Of a DNA stretch of 42,261 bases, positions 17,312 through 26,423 are shown in pieces. The DNA comes from Gammaproteobacteria bacterium Ga0074134 (GTDB taxonomy: Bacteria > Pseudomonadota > Gammaproteobacteria > Ga0077554 > Ga007554), in NCBI GenBank assembly GCA_001464965.1, contig LNEJ01000007.1:1-42261 (forward strand), written 5' to 3'. A model generated the notes under the pieces. The model saw nothing but the letters and a program-made list of their open reading frames with translations. It searched no databases and was not told the DNA's origin. Every line of letters begins with the position of its first letter. Position 1 is the first letter of the stretch. The position numbers were made by a program, and so were the translations under genes.

Positions 17312-17642
17312 GCCGGCAGGCTCCCGCGCTTAGGTGTCCTACGCGCAGTTCGCACAGCCGGATAAGGGTTTTGATGAACGGGTGGTTGACGTTATTGTGC
17401 CGGAACAATTCCAGCAAGTGGGGTTGTTGGTCGAGGGGTGCTTCGAACGAGGGTGGATTTTCGCTGGTTTGACCCGGCGCATCCAGGATTCGAATCTGGT
17501 CGATCCCGTGTGCTTTGAGCATAAGCAGGTGTTTGCGCGAGAGCTGGGTTCCGGCTTCCAGCAACAAGTTGCCGCTCGTGGAGCTCACGCTCGCGGCAAG
17601 TATGGCGCCTGGCTGGATTTCATCAATATTCTTATCTGTCAT
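17301..17642 (-). CDS. Small HDOD-partner protein
   Basis: A 113-residue protein. Its N-terminal half (IQPGAILAASVSSTSGNLLLEAG, then LSRKHLLMLKAHGIDQIRIL) resembles the short beta-hairpin module found next to or fused with HD-GYP and HDOD domains. No catalytic motif is present. The C-terminus, ending GACRHDH, is not conserved-looking. It is the first gene of the HDOD operon and overlaps it by 11 bp, so a joint signalling role is likely. No specific function can be assigned. Confidence 0.7.
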   Translation of the reverse strand: MTDKNIDEIQPGAILAASVSSTSGNLLLEAGTQLSRKHLLMLKAHGIDQIRILDAPGQTSENPPSFEAPLDQQPHLLELFRHNNVNHPFIKTLIRLCELRVGHLSAGACRHDH

Positions 17643-17773
17643 GTTTCCCCCTTGCTCCCTTTGATTGCACCTTACCCGTTGTATTTTTTTAATTTTTTTG
17701 ATTTTACACTTTCCCGGTCGTCAAGCAAGAGGTGTAATTTGCGGCAACAGCCTGATTTTGTGCTGCGCTTCTA

Positions 17774-17802
17774 TTGACCGGAAGGGACGGGATAAGTACT
17801 AT
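17774..17802 (+). promoter_or_regulatory. Promoter of tRNA-Asn
   Basis: TTGACC (17774-17779) and TACTAT (17797-17802) are separated by exactly 17 bp, close to the sigma-70 consensus. The predicted start lies around 17809, leaving a short leader before the tRNA at 17826. Confidence 0.7.
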
Positions 17803-17825
17803 ACGCAGCCTCTAGCTGCAATTAT

Positions 17826-17901
<76 letters not shown>

Positions 17902-18037
17902 TATTAAAATCGGTGGGTTAAGCGAGGTTTCGCGTAGCCCGTCGTATTCATTCTTACCTTTGCCCTTGTTATGTCAACAGCTTGTTGTGCGTGATGTTGC
18001 GGTGTTGCCCGTGCAATGTGGAGATCGTACGCGCAGT

Positions 18038-18526
18038 ATGACCTTTAGGATAACGACAAAGACACTGATGCTTGGGCTTGCCCTGGCTCTCCTGTCCGGC
18101 TGTGCCGGTGTGTTTGTGCGGCCGGTGCCGCCCCAGGTTAATATTGCCGCCATCAGCCTCACTGACGCCAATCTCTTCGAGCAGCGTTACCACATTAAGC
18201 TGCGCCTGCAGAATCCCAATGATTTCGATTTGCCTATCAACGGCGTGCAGTTCCAGATCAAGCTCAACGGCCGCCCGTTTGCATCCGGCATGAGCAGTGC
18301 GCCGGTGTCTGTGCCGCGATTGGGTACGGCGGTGCTCGAAATAGACGCGATCAGCACGCTAGCGGAAGTGGCCCGGCAGCTTAACGACATCCTCATGAAC
18401 CAAACCCAGGGTGTACGCTACACTCTCACAGGCAAGGTACACCTCGCCCGCCCGGCAATGGAACTGCCGTTCCAGCAAGAGGGGGATATGAAGCTGCCTT
18501 CGCTGGAGGGCAAGAGTTCCAAGTGA
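18038..18526 (+). CDS. LEA type 2 family lipoprotein
   Basis: A 162-residue protein starting MTFRITTKTLMLGLALALLSGC. The hydrophobic stretch and LLSGC lipobox mark a lipoprotein with the acylated Cys near residue 22. The rest is a LEA14/WHy-like beta-sandwich, with VNIAAISLTDANLFEQRYHIKLRLQNPNDFDLPINGV typical (central 40 residues). Function in bacteria is unclear; a periplasmic stress or envelope role is the usual guess. The ATG at 18038 is preferred over the TTG at 17960 because the signal peptide begins there. It converges on the DUF2058 gene. Confidence 0.82.
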   Translation: MTFRITTKTLMLGLALALLSGCAGVFVRPVPPQVNIAAISLTDANLFEQRYHIKLRLQNPNDFDLPINGVQFQIKLNGRPFASGMSSAPVSVPRLGTAVLEIDAISTLAEVARQLNDILMNQTQGVRYTLTGKVHLARPAMELPFQQEGDMKLPSLEGKSSK

Positions 18527-18545
18527 GCCACCGTTGGCCCACGCA

Positions 18546-19094
18546 CTACCATATCAAATCATCGGGAATCTGATAGTCCGCATACGGATCTTCACTGTCA
18601 TTCTTGCTGGCGCTTTGTTGCGGGTCGTTATAAAAAACCACGCTCTTTTCATTGCGGGCGCGAATTTTCTCTGCAATTTCCGCAGGTACTATTTCATATT
18701 GCTTATTCAGCCGTACGATGGCTGATTTTCCATGAGCAATCTGCTCGCGTGTCGCCTCAGTGACGAATATTCTTTTTACTTTGCTGTTGTCTATAAAATT
18801 ATAAGGCACGTCACCATCACCTTTCGGTTGGCGATGCGTCTCTATTAGTTGTTTGATCTGTGCCGCAGCCGCCTGTCGCTCGGCTTCCTCTTTCCGTTGC
18901 AGATTTAGCTGGCGATCACGCTCAGCCTTTTCGGCTTGGGCTTTCTGCGCTTGTAGCTTATGTTCATCCACGACGCCAGGCTTGTTTTTGTCCTTCTGCG
19001 CGTTCTGTTTGTACTTATCATTTTTTGCTTTTTTGATTCGGCTCTCATCCACCAAGCCTAGGCCGAGCAATTGATCTTGCAATGATTTTGCCAT
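18546..19094 (-). CDS. DUF2058 family protein (YaiL-like)
   Basis: The 182-residue protein starts MAKSLQDQLLGLGLVDESRIKKAK, then a long charged coiled-coil-like region rich in Lys, Gln, Ala and Glu (about 25-85). The conserved C-terminal domain follows: DVPYNFIDNSKVKRIFVTE, AIVRLNKQYEIVP and DPYADYQIPDDLIW. It is a nucleoprotein-like family mostly of gammaproteobacteria with no settled function. It lies 95 bp downstream of ybiT on the same strand and may share its transcript. Confidence 0.88.
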   Translation of the reverse strand: MAKSLQDQLLGLGLVDESRIKKAKNDKYKQNAQKDKNKPGVVDEHKLQAQKAQAEKAERDRQLNLQRKEEAERQAAAAQIKQLIETHRQPKGDGDVPYNFIDNSKVKRIFVTEATREQIAHGKSAIVRLNKQYEIVPAEIAEKIRARNEKSVVFYNDPQQSASKNDSEDPYADYQIPDDLIW

Positions 19095-19189
19095 CTATTT
19101 TGTCTCCCTGCGCTTGATATTGCATTTGGGCGGCGCGGTTCAGGCATTCGCCATTCCCGCGCGCTTTATTGCAGCAGATTCAATCCCAA

Positions 19190-20782
19190 TCAGGCAACCT
19201 TCTGGCTCAGCAGGTAGTCGTCGTAGTTGCCCATGAAGTTGACGACGCCCCTCGGTGTCAGCTCGATGATGCGCGTCGCCAGTGACGAGACGAACTCGCG
19301 GTCGTGGCTGACGAAAACCAGGGTGCCTGGATAGTTTTCCAGCGCCAGATTGAGCGACTCGATGGACTCCATGTCGAGGTGGTTGGTGGGCTCGTCCATG
19401 ATCATGACATTGGGGCGCTGCAACATCAGCTTGCCGAACAGCATGCGCCCTTGCTCTCCACCGGAGATGACCTTGACCGATTTCTTGATCTCATCACCGG
19501 AAAACAGCAGCCGCCCCAGGGTGCCGCGTATGACTTGCTCATCGGTACCCGGTGGCGCCCACTGGCGCATCCAGTCGAACAATGGCATGTCTTCGGCGAA
19601 GTCTGCGGCATGGTCTTGGGCAAAGTAGCCGATGCGGGCATTTTCCGACCATTTGATGGTGCCGCTGTCCGGTGCGATGTCGGCGACCAGGCTGCGTAGC
19701 AGGGTGGTTTTGCCGATACCGTTGGGGCCTATCACGGCAATGCGTTCGCCGACTTCGATCGTCAGATTGAGGTCACGGAATAGCGTTACCCCACTGTAGC
19801 TTTTGCTCAGACCATCCACTTCCAGGGCCAGGCGATAAAGCTTTTTCTCCTGCTCGAAGCGGATGAAAGGATTGACCCGGCTCGACGGTTTGACATCATC
19901 CAGCTTGATCTTGTCGATCTGCTTGGCGCGCGAGGTCGCCTGCTTGGCCTTGGATGCGTTGGCGGAGAAGCGGCTGACGAAGGTTTGCAGTTCGGCAATC
20001 TGAGCCTTTTTCTTGGCGTTATCGGACAACAACCGTTCGCGGACCTGGGTGGCGGCGGTCATGTACTCATCGTAATTGCCCGGATAGACACGCAGCTCAC
20101 CATAGTCCAGGTCGGCCATGTGAGTACAGACGCTGTTCAGAAAGTGACGGTCGTGGGAGATGATGACCATCGTGCTGTTGCGCGCGTTGAGTATGTCTTC
20201 CAGCCAGCGAATGGTGTTGATATCAAGGTTGTTGGTGGGCTCGTCGAGCAGCATGATGTCCGGGTTGGCGAACAGGGCCTGGGCCAGCAGCACACGCAGC
20301 TTCCAGCCCGGCGCCACGGCGCTCATCAAGCCGTTATGCTGCTCCAGCGGGATGCCGAGACCCAGCAGTAATTCACCGGCGCGGGACTCAGCGGTATAAC
20401 CGTCCAGTTCCGCGAACTCGACTTCCAGCTCGGCCACCTTCATGCCGTCTTCCTCGCTCATTTCCGCGAGGGAGTAGATGCGGTCGCGCTCCTGTTTTAC
20501 CGGCCACAATTCGGCGTGGCCCATGATGACGGTGTCCAGCACCGTGTAATCCTCGAAGGCGAACTGATCCTGACGCAGCTTGCCGAGGCGCTTGTGGGCC
20601 TCGATGCTGACCGTCCCCGACGATGGCACCAGATCGCCACCGAGGATCTTCATTAATGTCGATTTGCCGCAACCGTTGGCGCCGATCAGGCCGTAGCGGT
20701 TGCCATCGCCGAATTTGACCGAGATGTTTTCGAACAGGGGCTTGGCCCCGAACTGCATGGTAATGTTGGCTGTAGAAAGCAC
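19190..20782 (-). CDS. ybiT: ABC-F family ATPase YbiT
   Basis: The 530-residue soluble protein has two ABC domains and no membrane part. The first Walker A is GANGCGKST (34-42). The first signature is the YbiT-type [16 protein letters not shown] instead of LSGGQ, followed by [13 protein letters not shown]. The second half has [25 protein letters not shown] and [11 protein letters not shown]. The linker (about 240-300) carries the basic [16 protein letters not shown] stretch. ABC-F proteins bind the ribosomal E site and resolve stalled translation. Length and motifs are complete. Start: ATG at 20782. Confidence 0.93.
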   Translation of the reverse strand: MLSTANITMQFGAKPLFENISVKFGDGNRYGLIGANGCGKSTLMKILGGDLVPSSGTVSIEAHKRLGKLRQDQFAFEDYTVLDTVIMGHAELWPVKQERDRIYSLAEMSEEDGMKVAELEVEFAELDGYTAESRAGELLLGLGIPLEQHNGLMSAVAPGWKLRVLLAQALFANPDIMLLDEPTNNLDINTIRWLEDILNARNSTMVIISHDRHFLNSVCTHMADLDYGELRVYPGNYDEYMTAATQVRERLLSDNAKKKAQIAELQTFVSRFSANASKAKQATSRAKQIDKIKLDDVKPSSRVNPFIRFEQEKKLYRLALEVDGLSKSYSGVTLFRDLNLTIEVGERIAVIGPNGIGKTTLLRSLVADIAPDSGTIKWSENARIGYFAQDHAADFAEDMPLFDWMRQWAPPGTDEQVIRGTLGRLLFSGDEIKKSVKVISGGEQGRMLFGKLMLQRPNVMIMDEPTNHLDMESIESLNLALENYPGTLVFVSHDREFVSSLATRIIELTPRGVVNFMGNYDDYLLSQKVA

Positions 20783-20839
20783 GGTACTGTTCCAGAAAAA
20801 TAGTTAAGGATGGTCCTGATTTTGCGATTTGCCGCAGAG

Positions 20840-20875
20840 CGCAATAAGGGGGCTGAAGTCTCCCCCCTTATTGCG
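20840..20875 (-). terminator. Strong hairpin after the RhlE-type helicase gene
   Basis: CGCAATAAGGGGG (20840-20852) and its perfect complement (20863-20875) form a 13-bp stem with a 10-base loop, 14 bp after the helicase stop. No U tract follows, so it may be a 3' end stabiliser or a Rho-assisted terminator separating the helicase from ybiT. Confidence 0.55.
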
Positions 20876-20889
20876 TGGATGTTTGTGCT

Positions 20890-22224
20890 CTAAGCGCCAC
20901 TACGGCCCTTGGCAAAACCACCGCCTGCGGCAGGACGGCGCGGTGGCCGGTTAGCGCCGGTTTTCGGAGCCGAATGCGCGCCCCCGGCGCGCTTGTCTCT
21001 GCCTTGGCCCGGCGGGCGTGCTTGCTGGCCACCGCTGCGACGGTTGCCGCCGTCACGGCCATTGGTCAGAGGCACGGCCTGGATCGATGGATCTGGCTCG
21101 AAGCCGGGAATCATCACCTTGGGAATGTCGCGATTGATCAGGCGCTCGATGCCGGCCAATAGTTTGTTTTCGTCGATGCACACCAGCGATACGGCTTCGC
21201 CACTGCATCCTGCGCGGCCTGTTCTGCCGATACGGTGGACATAATCCTCGGCAACGTTGGGCAATTCGAAGTTGACCACATGCGGCAGTTGATCGATATC
21301 CAGGCCGCGCGCGGCGATGTCGGTGGCTACCAGCACCCGTACCTTGCCTTGTTTGAAGTCAGCCAAGGCCTTGGTGCGCTGGGGTTGGCTCTTGTTGCCG
21401 TGGATAGCGGCGGCGGTGATGCCGTCTTTTTCCAGTTGCTCGGCGAGACGGCTGGCGCCGTGCTTGGTGCGGCCGAACACCAGTACCTGCTGCCAGTCGC
21501 CAGACTTGATCAGTTGGGCGAGCAGTTCACGCTTACGTACGCGGTCCACTGGATGCACTACCTGGGCGACTGTTTCCGAAGCCGTGTTGCGGCGTGCCAC
21601 TTCGACCAGTACGGGTGAGTTCAATAACTGGTCGGCCAGCTTCTTGATGTCATCGGAATAGGTTGCCGAAAACAGCAGATTCTGGCGGCCTTTAGGCAGC
21701 AGCGCCAAAACCTTTTTGATGTCATGGATGAAACCCATGTCGAGCATACGGTCGGCCTCGTCCATCACCAGAATCTCAACCCGGCTCAGGTCGACGGTCT
21801 TCTGGGTGACATGATCCAGCAACCGTCCTGGCGTTGCTATCAGGATATCAACCCCTGCACGCAGTTGGGCAATCTGTGGGTTGACCTTGACCCCGCCGAA
21901 TACAATGGCGGATTTCAGCGGCAGATGTTTGCCGTACGTGCTCACGCTCTCGCCGACCTGGGCCGCCAGTTCTCGAGTCGGCACCAATACCAGGGCGCGT
22001 ACGGCACCTCGCTTGGCGGCGGCGGTGTTGGCGGTGAGCCGCTGCAGCATCGGCAAGGTAAATGCGGCGGTCTTGCCGGTACCCGTCTGGGCGCCGGCCA
22101 TGATATCGCGCCCCTCAAGAATGACGGGAATCGCCTGGGCTTGCACCGGCGTAGGTTCGGTGTAGCCTTGATCGGCAATGGCACGGAGTAATTCGGCCGA
22201 CAGGCCGAGTGTTGAAAATGACAT
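20890..22224 (-). CDS. rhlE: DEAD-box RNA helicase (RhlE-type)
   Basis: A 444-residue helicase with a complete motif set: the Q motif [66 protein letters not shown] and [10 protein letters not shown]. The tail (about 385-444) is rich in Gly, Arg and Pro and basic, as in RhlE proteins, and serves RNA binding. It remodels structured RNA in ribosome assembly or decay. The ATG at 22222-22224 is chosen because the protein proper begins [13 protein letters not shown]; the upstream frame is not conserved. A promoter and hairpin leader precede it. Confidence 0.92.
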   Translation of the reverse strand: MSFSTLGLSAELLRAIADQGYTEPTPVQAQAIPVILEGRDIMAGAQTGTGKTAAFTLPMLQRLTANTAAAKRGAVRALVLVPTRELAAQVGESVSTYGKHLPLKSAIVFGGVKVNPQIAQLRAGVDILIATPGRLLDHVTQKTVDLSRVEILVMDEADRMLDMGFIHDIKKVLALLPKGRQNLLFSATYSDDIKKLADQLLNSPVLVEVARRNTASETVAQVVHPVDRVRKRELLAQLIKSGDWQQVLVFGRTKHGASRLAEQLEKDGITAAAIHGNKSQPQRTKALADFKQGKVRVLVATDIAARGLDIDQLPHVVNFELPNVAEDYVHRIGRTGRAGCSGEAVSLVCIDENKLLAGIERLINRDIPKVMIPGFEPDPSIQAVPLTNGRDGGNRRSGGQQARPPGQGRDKRAGGAHSAPKTGANRPPRRPAAGGGFAKGRSGA

Positions 22225-22348
22225 AGTGATGTAGTGTTCCTGAAGTGGCCTCCCAAAGAGCATGCTCCCTGGTTCGGTCTAGGCGGGTTAATCTGTTGAT
22301 TTGGCGGGGATAACCTGAGAGGGATATACCGCGGCAGTTCTTATCAGT

Positions 22349-22429
22349 GCGCCCGGAAGGAGATCCTTTCCGGGCGCGGCTGGCGCGGACCGTACAGCGT
22401 CGAGATAAAAACTTGGTGGCATTATAGCA
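22349..22429 (-). promoter_or_regulatory. Promoter and hairpin leader of the RNA helicase gene
   Basis: On the minus strand an extended -10, TGCTATAAT, lies at 22421-22429 with only a weak -35. The start would be near 22414, giving a leader of about 190 bases. Inside it, GCGCCCGGAA (22349-22358) pairs perfectly with 22368-22377 around a 9-base loop. Long structured leaders are common for cold-shock helicases, so RNA-level control is plausible. The rest of the gene-free stretch up to 22671 shows nothing else I can support. Confidence 0.5.
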
Positions 22430-22671
22430 TAACTGGAGGATGAGCGTTTCCACATTGTGCCGTCGCAGGGGTGATTTATTCACGGTCATCTGTAGTGGTT
22501 CAGATTTAACCTGACAGACTGCGTCATATCTCGAATGGCGGGGTTGTGCCAGCAACAGTCACTCATACTGTGTGCAGATCCAACTTGTGATTCCGGGGAT
22601 TCTTGGGCTAGGGCTATTTTCAAAGATCGGATGTTGACGTAGATCGAAGACGAACAAGGCGCTGTGGATTT

Positions 22672-25128
22672 TCAATGCTTCTTGAGCAAATTCACATTGC
22701 ACTCGCCGCAACCGCACCTAAGGGCTTCAGCCTCACCGTGTTCGGGTGTAACGAAAAACGTGGCGTTGCACTTCATGCAGGTGAATGCCTCAACAAGCGC
22801 CTTGAACGCGTTGGCGACGGGTTCGAAGTCATTTCGATGAAGATTGGCCCACTCGTTGAAATGGACCGCGGTATTTACCTGCCATTGCTCGACTTTTGAT
22901 GCCTCAACAGCAGTACCAAATCGGTCCTCCTGCTCGGTGATTGCGGCCAACTTTTCGGTCTGCCCCCATGACTGAGCGGCGGCTTTCCCCACCTTCAGAA
23001 GCTTCTTCATCTTCTCAATTGCATTCGGGAGCAGGTCACCGAGACTGAACTGCGCATCGCCCCGAAATTCGACTTTCGCACGCAGTCCTTGGCATGCCTC
23101 CTTAGAAAAATGTTCTAAGTAATTTCTAAGCAATGCGGCAGCGCCTCGCACGTCGTTCTTTTTGAGCATGTCAGTAAGCTCTTCCCAAACGTCCCGATCA
23201 TTCCACTCGGTTGGACCCAGATCGACGTTCCATGTTCTGAAATGCGTGAATCGCTTAGGCCCGATTAAGCCGACAGTTTTCATGTGCCGGAGCCAGATTT
23301 CATCGTGGGTCGTCAGTAGAAACTGGGTGTTTGGAAATTGCTCGCGGAGCATTTTACTCACCTGCCTGCGGTGCCCAGAATCGACTGACATGAGCACATC
23401 GTCAAGGACTGCGAAAGTGAATGCTTCCCCCGCCAAGTGATTCATCAATGCCAAGTAGAGGCACAATCCCATTCCATCCTGATGTCCCTCGCTGTGGTAA
23501 GCGCCTGGTGGGAAAAATCCACGACCGTAAAAATCGACATCGAAACCCAGCTTACCCGTTGATGGTTTGAGTTGCGCCTGAAATTTCTCCTCGTCATCGT
23601 GATTCACAAGACGATAAAGCTTGCTGAAGGAGGTTTCGACGTTCTTGTATATTGTTTCTAGCGCAGATGTGGTGACGTTCCCATACGTCTCGAAGATAAA
23701 CTGGGAAGCTCCAGCTTTTTGCTCTGCTCCTCTGAGTTTAAGAGATGCTTGACGATAAGCTTCCAGCCTCTCTTGACCAACACTGAGGTAATCGCGAGCA
23801 GCATCTTGTTGAGTCGGCTCGGGTAAGGCAGCGATAGCAGTGTCAAGCTGTACAACGGTAGCATGCACCTGTTCAGATACCTTGCTCGTCGCTACCAATG
23901 CATCGCTGGTTGCACTCAGAGGCAGAAAACTCTTGAGAGCGGTTGAGATATGAGCCAGATCAGCTACGTAACCACTTATCGCGGCGCAGTCAACGGCGGG
24001 CTGAAGCAGCACGCCGTAGCGAGCAGCTGAGGCAGCTGCGGTTCGTACAGCCTCAAGCTCGGTAATGATCGGGGCTAGCTTCTGTTCCAGCTCCTTACGC
24101 TGTTTCGTCGCTGCCGAGTACTGTCCCAGCTTATGGGCCAAGTGATTCCGAAAGTCTTCTGGCTTCCATGGCGTGTCACATACCGGACACACCTTGTCAT
24201 CGAAAGAATTCAACGCATTTCGCACTAGCGCTTCTCTCGACGCGAATTGCAGGAATTGCTCGTTCTCCGAAAGATTGCTAACAGCAGAAGCCACCTTGGC
24301 GCAAGCGGACACAAACTCGGGACTCTGCACGCTGACAAGCTTCTTTTTTAAAGCTTCGAGATCTGCTTTGGCTTGAACCTTCGCAACCTTGCTCGGCTGT
24401 GCGGCTGCGGTGGCAGACACAATCCCATCCTTAATTGAGGTGTTTTCTTCGAGAGCAGGAATTTCCGGAAGGGATAGTACAGTACGCTTTTCATTCGCGG
24501 CCGTTAGGATCGTCGCAGCAGATACCTTGGTCAGGTTCATGGCGCGCTGGAGTGCCGTAGCTGCTTCATCTCTTGTGCTCTTCAGCAGCTTTACGTCCCT
24601 ATTGCTAGCGTTTGCAATTTTCTGGAAAAAAACTCGAAGCGCTTCAATCTCATCGAGACGGAGTAGTTCCTGGACCTCCTTTGCCCGCTTACCCGGTTCG
24701 GCGAGAACGTACCGAATTAGTTCTCGGCGCGAGAGTGCAAACTCAGGATGCATGGCAACCTTAGCAAACACCGCTCGAATATCTGGATCGTTTGGTGTCA
24801 TCGTGAGGTTTTTCGCGTCTTTTACACTGCGAAGAATCGTCGCATCCTTCTTGAGCGATAGGATGTGGACGGTCAGTGAGACATAGGCATTCTCTGGCTT
24901 GTTGCGGCTGTCCACATGCGGGCCATGCTCTTTTACAGATAACCCGCCAGTACCGGCCCCAGACAGACGCGAGATGCTGCCCGTCAATGCGAATTCAAGC
25001 GCATCTACTATGCCGCTCTTCCCGGTGCCGTTCGGACCGCAAATGGCAAAGTTTTCTCCATCGAGATCCAGTGTGAGGTCACGGATGCCCCGAAAATCTC
25101 GAATGGATATGGACTTGACGCGGATCAC
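22672..25128 (-). CDS. Rad50/SMC-like AAA ATPase with zinc hook and C-terminal zinc ribbon
   Basis: An 818-residue protein. The N-terminus, SISIRDFRGIRDLTLDLDGENF, leads to the Walker A GPNGTGKS (31-38), as in SbcC/RecF/Rad50 ATPases. Helical, coiled-coil-like regions surround a CPVC hook at Cys314/Cys317. The C-terminal half has GRGFFPPGAYHSEGHQDGMGLCLYLAL (signature region), the Walker B FAVLDDVLMSVD (Asp575-576), and LLTTHDEIW. A further domain follows, with a zinc ribbon CMKCN...CGCGEC near the end. It has no nuclease domain of its own. The start is a GTG overlapping the 73-residue gene stop (GTGA), with GGAGGA upstream. It is the last gene of a three-gene operon. It resembles the ATPases of ABC-type defence modules but matches no named system I can identify. 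Confidence 0.85.
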   Translation of the reverse strand: MIRVKSISIRDFRGIRDLTLDLDGENFAICGPNGTGKSGIVDALEFALTGSISRLSGAGTGGLSVKEHGPHVDSRNKPENAYVSLTVHILSLKKDATILRSVKDAKNLTMTPNDPDIRAVFAKVAMHPEFALSRRELIRYVLAEPGKRAKEVQELLRLDEIEALRVFFQKIANASNRDVKLLKSTRDEAATALQRAMNLTKVSAATILTAANEKRTVLSLPEIPALEENTSIKDGIVSATAAAQPSKVAKVQAKADLEALKKKLVSVQSPEFVSACAKVASAVSNLSENEQFLQFASREALVRNALNSFDDKVCPVCDTPWKPEDFRNHLAHKLGQYSAATKQRKELEQKLAPIITELEAVRTAAASAARYGVLLQPAVDCAAISGYVADLAHISTALKSFLPLSATSDALVATSKVSEQVHATVVQLDTAIAALPEPTQQDAARDYLSVGQERLEAYRQASLKLRGAEQKAGASQFIFETYGNVTTSALETIYKNVETSFSKLYRLVNHDDEEKFQAQLKPSTGKLGFDVDFYGRGFFPPGAYHSEGHQDGMGLCLYLALMNHLAGEAFTFAVLDDVLMSVDSGHRRQVSKMLREQFPNTQFLLTTHDEIWLRHMKTVGLIGPKRFTHFRTWNVDLGPTEWNDRDVWEELTDMLKKNDVRGAAALLRNYLEHFSKEACQGLRAKVEFRGDAQFSLGDLLPNAIEKMKKLLKVGKAAAQSWGQTEKLAAITEQEDRFGTAVEASKVEQWQVNTAVHFNEWANLHRNDFEPVANAFKALVEAFTCMKCNATFFVTPEHGEAEALRCGCGECNVNLLKKH

Positions 25129-25346
25129 AGGGGTTCCTCCCCAAACATGGCTGTCCGCAGTGTAGCTTCCGTAGGTTTTCCGTCAAAGATCGCTACTTTG
25201 AGGTTTTGAGCAATCTCGCGGTAGTCCTCATGCCCCCCGAGGACAGATAAAAACTCGCCGATTATCAGATGTGCAACGCTTCCGCTCCCTTGAACAATAG
25301 GGGCGTCACCGTTCGGATCCGTGGAGTCTATCTTTTCCATGCTCAT
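25125..25346 (-). CDS. Small unknown protein, middle gene of the SMC-like operon
   Basis: A 73-residue protein with no recognised family. It reads GSVAHLIIGEFLSVLGGHEDYREIAQNLK, then FDGKPTEATLRTAMFGEEPL. It is acidic and mostly helical-looking with no signal or membrane segment. It overlaps the upstream gene by 4 bp and the ATPase start by 4 bp, so the three proteins are made together. This suggests a stoichiometric partner, adaptor or regulator of the ATPase. It could correspond to the small middle component of ABC three-component systems, but the sequence alone does not show that. Confidence 0.6.
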   Translation of the reverse strand: MSMEKIDSTDPNGDAPIVQGSGSVAHLIIGEFLSVLGGHEDYREIAQNLKVAIFDGKPTEATLRTAMFGEEPL

Positions 25347-25990
25347 TCTTGTCCCGTTGCTCTTGGACCGGCACTTGATTTTTTTGGGTCAGGTTGAAGC
25401 TTGCTCTTCTTGTGCGCCACCTTCTTTGCGTCGACCTTCGGAGCTTCTTCCTTCGCCGGTTCCTTCTTGGCGGTCTCGGGGAAAGTACCGAGATCCTTTG
25501 CGCCTATCTCAATCGCACGCTCTCGCCATGCAGCCCGATAGCGCTCTTGTACTTTGTTGCCAAGACGCGAAACTACATGGTGCGGATTGAGGACAAGCAC
25601 CCAATGAAAGTCGTGGTCGGTGCTAGGTTTGTAGTCGATGAAGCCGTGTTTCTTGAGGTGCCGCATGCGCTTACGCCAAGTGTCGACGGCGCGCTCGCCG
25701 GTGAAGCCGGCTTCGAAAGCCATCTGCTTCTCGCTGGCTAGCGCGACGATGCCGGGGGTGAACAAGCGACACCATATCGTGAGGTAGGTCATGCCTGCTG
25801 GCTGCCCTTTTGTCAGTGTGTCGATGATGTTCATGAGATACGCCATCGTTCGCGGCATCGTGGTGAAGCCGCCCGCCTTCTTGCGATCCCAAAAATGTTC
25901 TTCGGGCACATCGGGCCAGAGTTCGGCTCGCATTGCCAATGCGCGCTCTTCCATCTTGTTTGCCCGCGCCTTCGTCTGTTTCAAATTCAA
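25343..25990 (-). CDS. Winged-helix-like protein with basic tail, first gene of the SMC-like operon
   Basis: A 215-residue protein without a named family. Residues about 40-130 (GGFTTMPRTMAYLMNIIDTL, YLTIWCRLFTPGIVALASEKQMAFEAGFTGERAVDTW by position, RMRHLKKHGFIDYKP) look like a helix-turn-helix/winged-helix domain of the type seen in plasmid and island hypothetical proteins. HDFHWVLVLNPHHVV would be the wing strand. The last 45 residues are very rich in Lys, Ala, Pro and Glu and probably disordered and nucleic-acid-binding. The TTG start at 25988-25990 has AAGGAG six bases before it. It could be the sensor/DNA-binding component or the operon regulator. Confidence 0.6.
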   Translation of the reverse strand: MNLKQTKARANKMEERALAMRAELWPDVPEEHFWDRKKAGGFTTMPRTMAYLMNIIDTLTKGQPAGMTYLTIWCRLFTPGIVALASEKQMAFEAGFTGERAVDTWRKRMRHLKKHGFIDYKPSTDHDFHWVLVLNPHHVVSRLGNKVQERYRAAWRERAIEIGAKDLGTFPETAKKEPAKEEAPKVDAKKVAHKKSKLQPDPKKSSAGPRATGQE

Positions 25991-26029
25991 TACAATCTCC
26001 TTCGCTGTTCCTTAGGGGAATGAAAGGGA

Positions 26030-26123
26030 CTCGGGACCGGGTTTTGGATGCCCGTGTCGCTGCCGATGCTCGTCAGCCAAGTGGGATTTGGAGGCCCCGC
26101 TTGATGGTTTGAACGGTCCCGAG
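26030..26123. promoter_or_regulatory. Long-range inverted repeat in the SMC-like operon leader
   Basis: CTCGGGACCG (26030-26039) and its perfect complement CGGTCCCGAG (26114-26123) enclose 74 bp, located 40-133 bp before the operon start. In RNA they would form a closing stem for a folded leader; in DNA they could be paired operator sites. No known riboswitch is recognised. Confidence 0.35.
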
Positions 26124-26423
26124 CTTGCGAACAGTATGGAGGATCAGGCGTATCTTGGGCAACGATTACTCCCGATCGATGTGGCCTAATCTTCGCGCTT
26201 GCACACTGCCCTTCTATTGTTCGTATTCATCAATCTATCACATCCGGGAATAGTCAGTTGAGCTATTTCACTCAGACACCGCACGAAAAAGTCCGTCTTC
26301 TGGCCGTTTCAGTTGCGGCGTTAGTACTCTTTGTACTCTTGTACTCTGTGTATTCATTGTGCTCACTGTGCTTCCGGGGTTTGTAAGGGGGCTGGGGTAC
26401 AGTTTGGTGGTCAAACTCAACAA

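Noticed and set aside
17960-18037. Upstream TTG extension of the LEA-type lipoprotein
   Set aside because: It would place 26 non-signal residues before a clear signal peptide and lipobox.
22115-22555. 146-codon frame across the helicase leader
   Set aside because: It overlaps the helicase N-terminus in another frame and runs through the promoter and hairpin leader.
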